A stretch of 38,797 nt of DNA, taken from an uncultured Eubacteriales bacterium (GTDB taxonomy: Bacteria > Bacillota > Clostridia > Oscillospirales > Acutalibacteraceae). Position 1 is the first letter of the stretch, and every line of letters begins with the position of its first letter. This document shows positions 38,357-38,797 of this stretch, in pieces. The stretch covers positions 1 to 38,797 of the forward strand of contig ONID01000011.1 in NCBI GenBank assembly GCA_900317765.1, in the 5' to 3' direction. The position numbers and the translations under genes are program-made. Below the pieces are notes generated by a model, which was not told the origin of the DNA, made no database searches, and saw only the letters and a program-made list of their open reading frames with translations.

Positions 38357-38797
38357 TTATTCTTTGATAAGCGAATAGGCTTCTATCTTTTTGATGGGTC
38401 TTGCCAAAAATACGCTGATGAGCAGTGTCACAAGGATTTCCGCCGCTGCGAACAGCAGCAGAACGCTGACCGGCTGTTCCATATGGTTCTTCATCGCGCC
38501 AACCATGCTGAAGATGGCGTGATAGACGACGGGAAGATACACCTTTCCCAGCAGTGCCGATGACAGTGCCGCCGCGATGGTCACGGGCATCAGACTTCCT
38601 GCGGTCTGCCGGACAAGCTGCCTGCCCGAATAGCCGATGGCCTTGAAGATGCCGAATTCCTGCCGGCGATGTGCGATCATAGAGCGGATAATAACGTACA
38701 GGATCAGCAGCACGATCAGAACCGTCACGGCAAAGACCGCGACAATCACGACATTGACAATGGCGGTGTACATGGACTGCGCTTCGCTCTGCTTCTT
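38357..38797 (-). CDS. FtsX/MacB-type ABC transporter permease, C-terminal part
   Basis: The coding frame is open to the window edge, so only the last 146 residues are present. Seen: helix IVNVVIVAVFAVTVLIVLLILYVIIRSMI, then the FtsX-family linking sequence RRQEFGIFKAIGYSGRQLVRQTAGSLMPVTIAAALSSALLG, and a last helix VSVLLLFAAAEILVTLLISVFLA followed by ARPIKKIEAYSLIKE. This is the end of a permease of the lipoprotein/antimicrobial-peptide export type (LolC/MacB/BceB-like). The ATPase and the rest of the permease would lie beyond 38797. It is followed by the HTH-DUF4097 gene on the same strand. Confidence 0.88.
   Translation of the reverse strand, partial: KKQSEAQSMYTAIVNVVIVAVFAVTVLIVLLILYVIIRSMIAHRRQEFGIFKAIGYSGRQLVRQTAGSLMPVTIAAALSSALLGKVYLPVVYHAIFSMVGAMKNHMEQPVSVLLLFAAAEILVTLLISVFLARPIKKIEAYSLIKE

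Noticed and set aside
1-38797. CRISPR array, prophage or classical defence cluster
   Set aside because: No regularly spaced repeats with unique spacers, no phage structural or integrase genes, and no restriction, toxin-antitoxin or nuclease-effector module other than the housekeeping-type YraN were seen.

Overview
The window reads as chromosomal DNA of a gut-type Firmicute (class Clostridia, most likely Oscillospirales/Ruminococcaceae). The basis is the gene set and layout: fakA-recG, a CarD-like factor, the DUF421-DUF4363 pair, YitT, YraN, BspA-type leucine-rich surface proteins, DacF, a small Cys/Gly-rich protein, strong AAGGAGG ribosome binding sites, frequent TTG/GTG starts and sigma-A promoters with 17-bp spacers. 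This taxonomic call is an inference from content, not a match.

Left end (1-1460): a ParA of the kind carried by integrative conjugative elements and a small companion gene lie beside tRNA-Arg(CCT). Between them is a cluster of ATTAGCA repeats spaced at about two and three helical turns. This looks like the edge of a mobile element that continues outside the window. Next come tRNA-Glu(TTC) and a tRNA-Met remnant with an internal deletion, still behind a consensus promoter (1607-1796).

Housekeeping stretch (1956-17644): a zinc-ribbon membrane protein; a YdbS/YdbT-like bacterial PH-domain pair; an RluA-family pseudouridine synthase; a Cys-rich microprotein broken by an apparent one-base deletion; a 1020-residue TPR protein with a small membrane protein upstream; an operon of TIM-barrel isomerase-like protein, YmdB phosphodiesterase and family-5 solute-binding lipoprotein; fakA-recG; and a CarD-like regulator.

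Surface and signalling stretch (17933-24957, all minus strand): a membrane sensor with an extracellular beta-propeller and a cytoplasmic HD-GYP domain, a promoter-to-terminator unit of about 99 nt that could be an unrecognised small RNA, a truncated BspA-like remnant, an intact BspA-like protein with two Ig-like repeats, and an OmpA-like lipoprotein. Each intact gene here has a near-consensus promoter.

Right part (25174-38797): tRNA-Ser(GGA); DacF carboxypeptidase; a polar amino acid/cystine-type ABC operon followed by a MATE exporter, in which the ATPase runs 104 nt into the binding-protein gene; a small unknown protein; a GC-rich multi-hairpin intergenic repeat; DUF421/DUF4363; a DUF5104-like membrane protein; a short-chain dehydrogenase; a TudS(DUF523)-GNAT fusion; YitT; YraN; an HTH-DUF4097 regulator; and the 3' part of an FtsX-type ABC permease cut by the window edge.

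No CRISPR array, prophage or recognised defence island is visible. The strongest candidates for something undescribed are the small RNA unit near 21.2 kb, the phased repeats near 1.2 kb, and the overlapping ABC genes near 28.5 kb.
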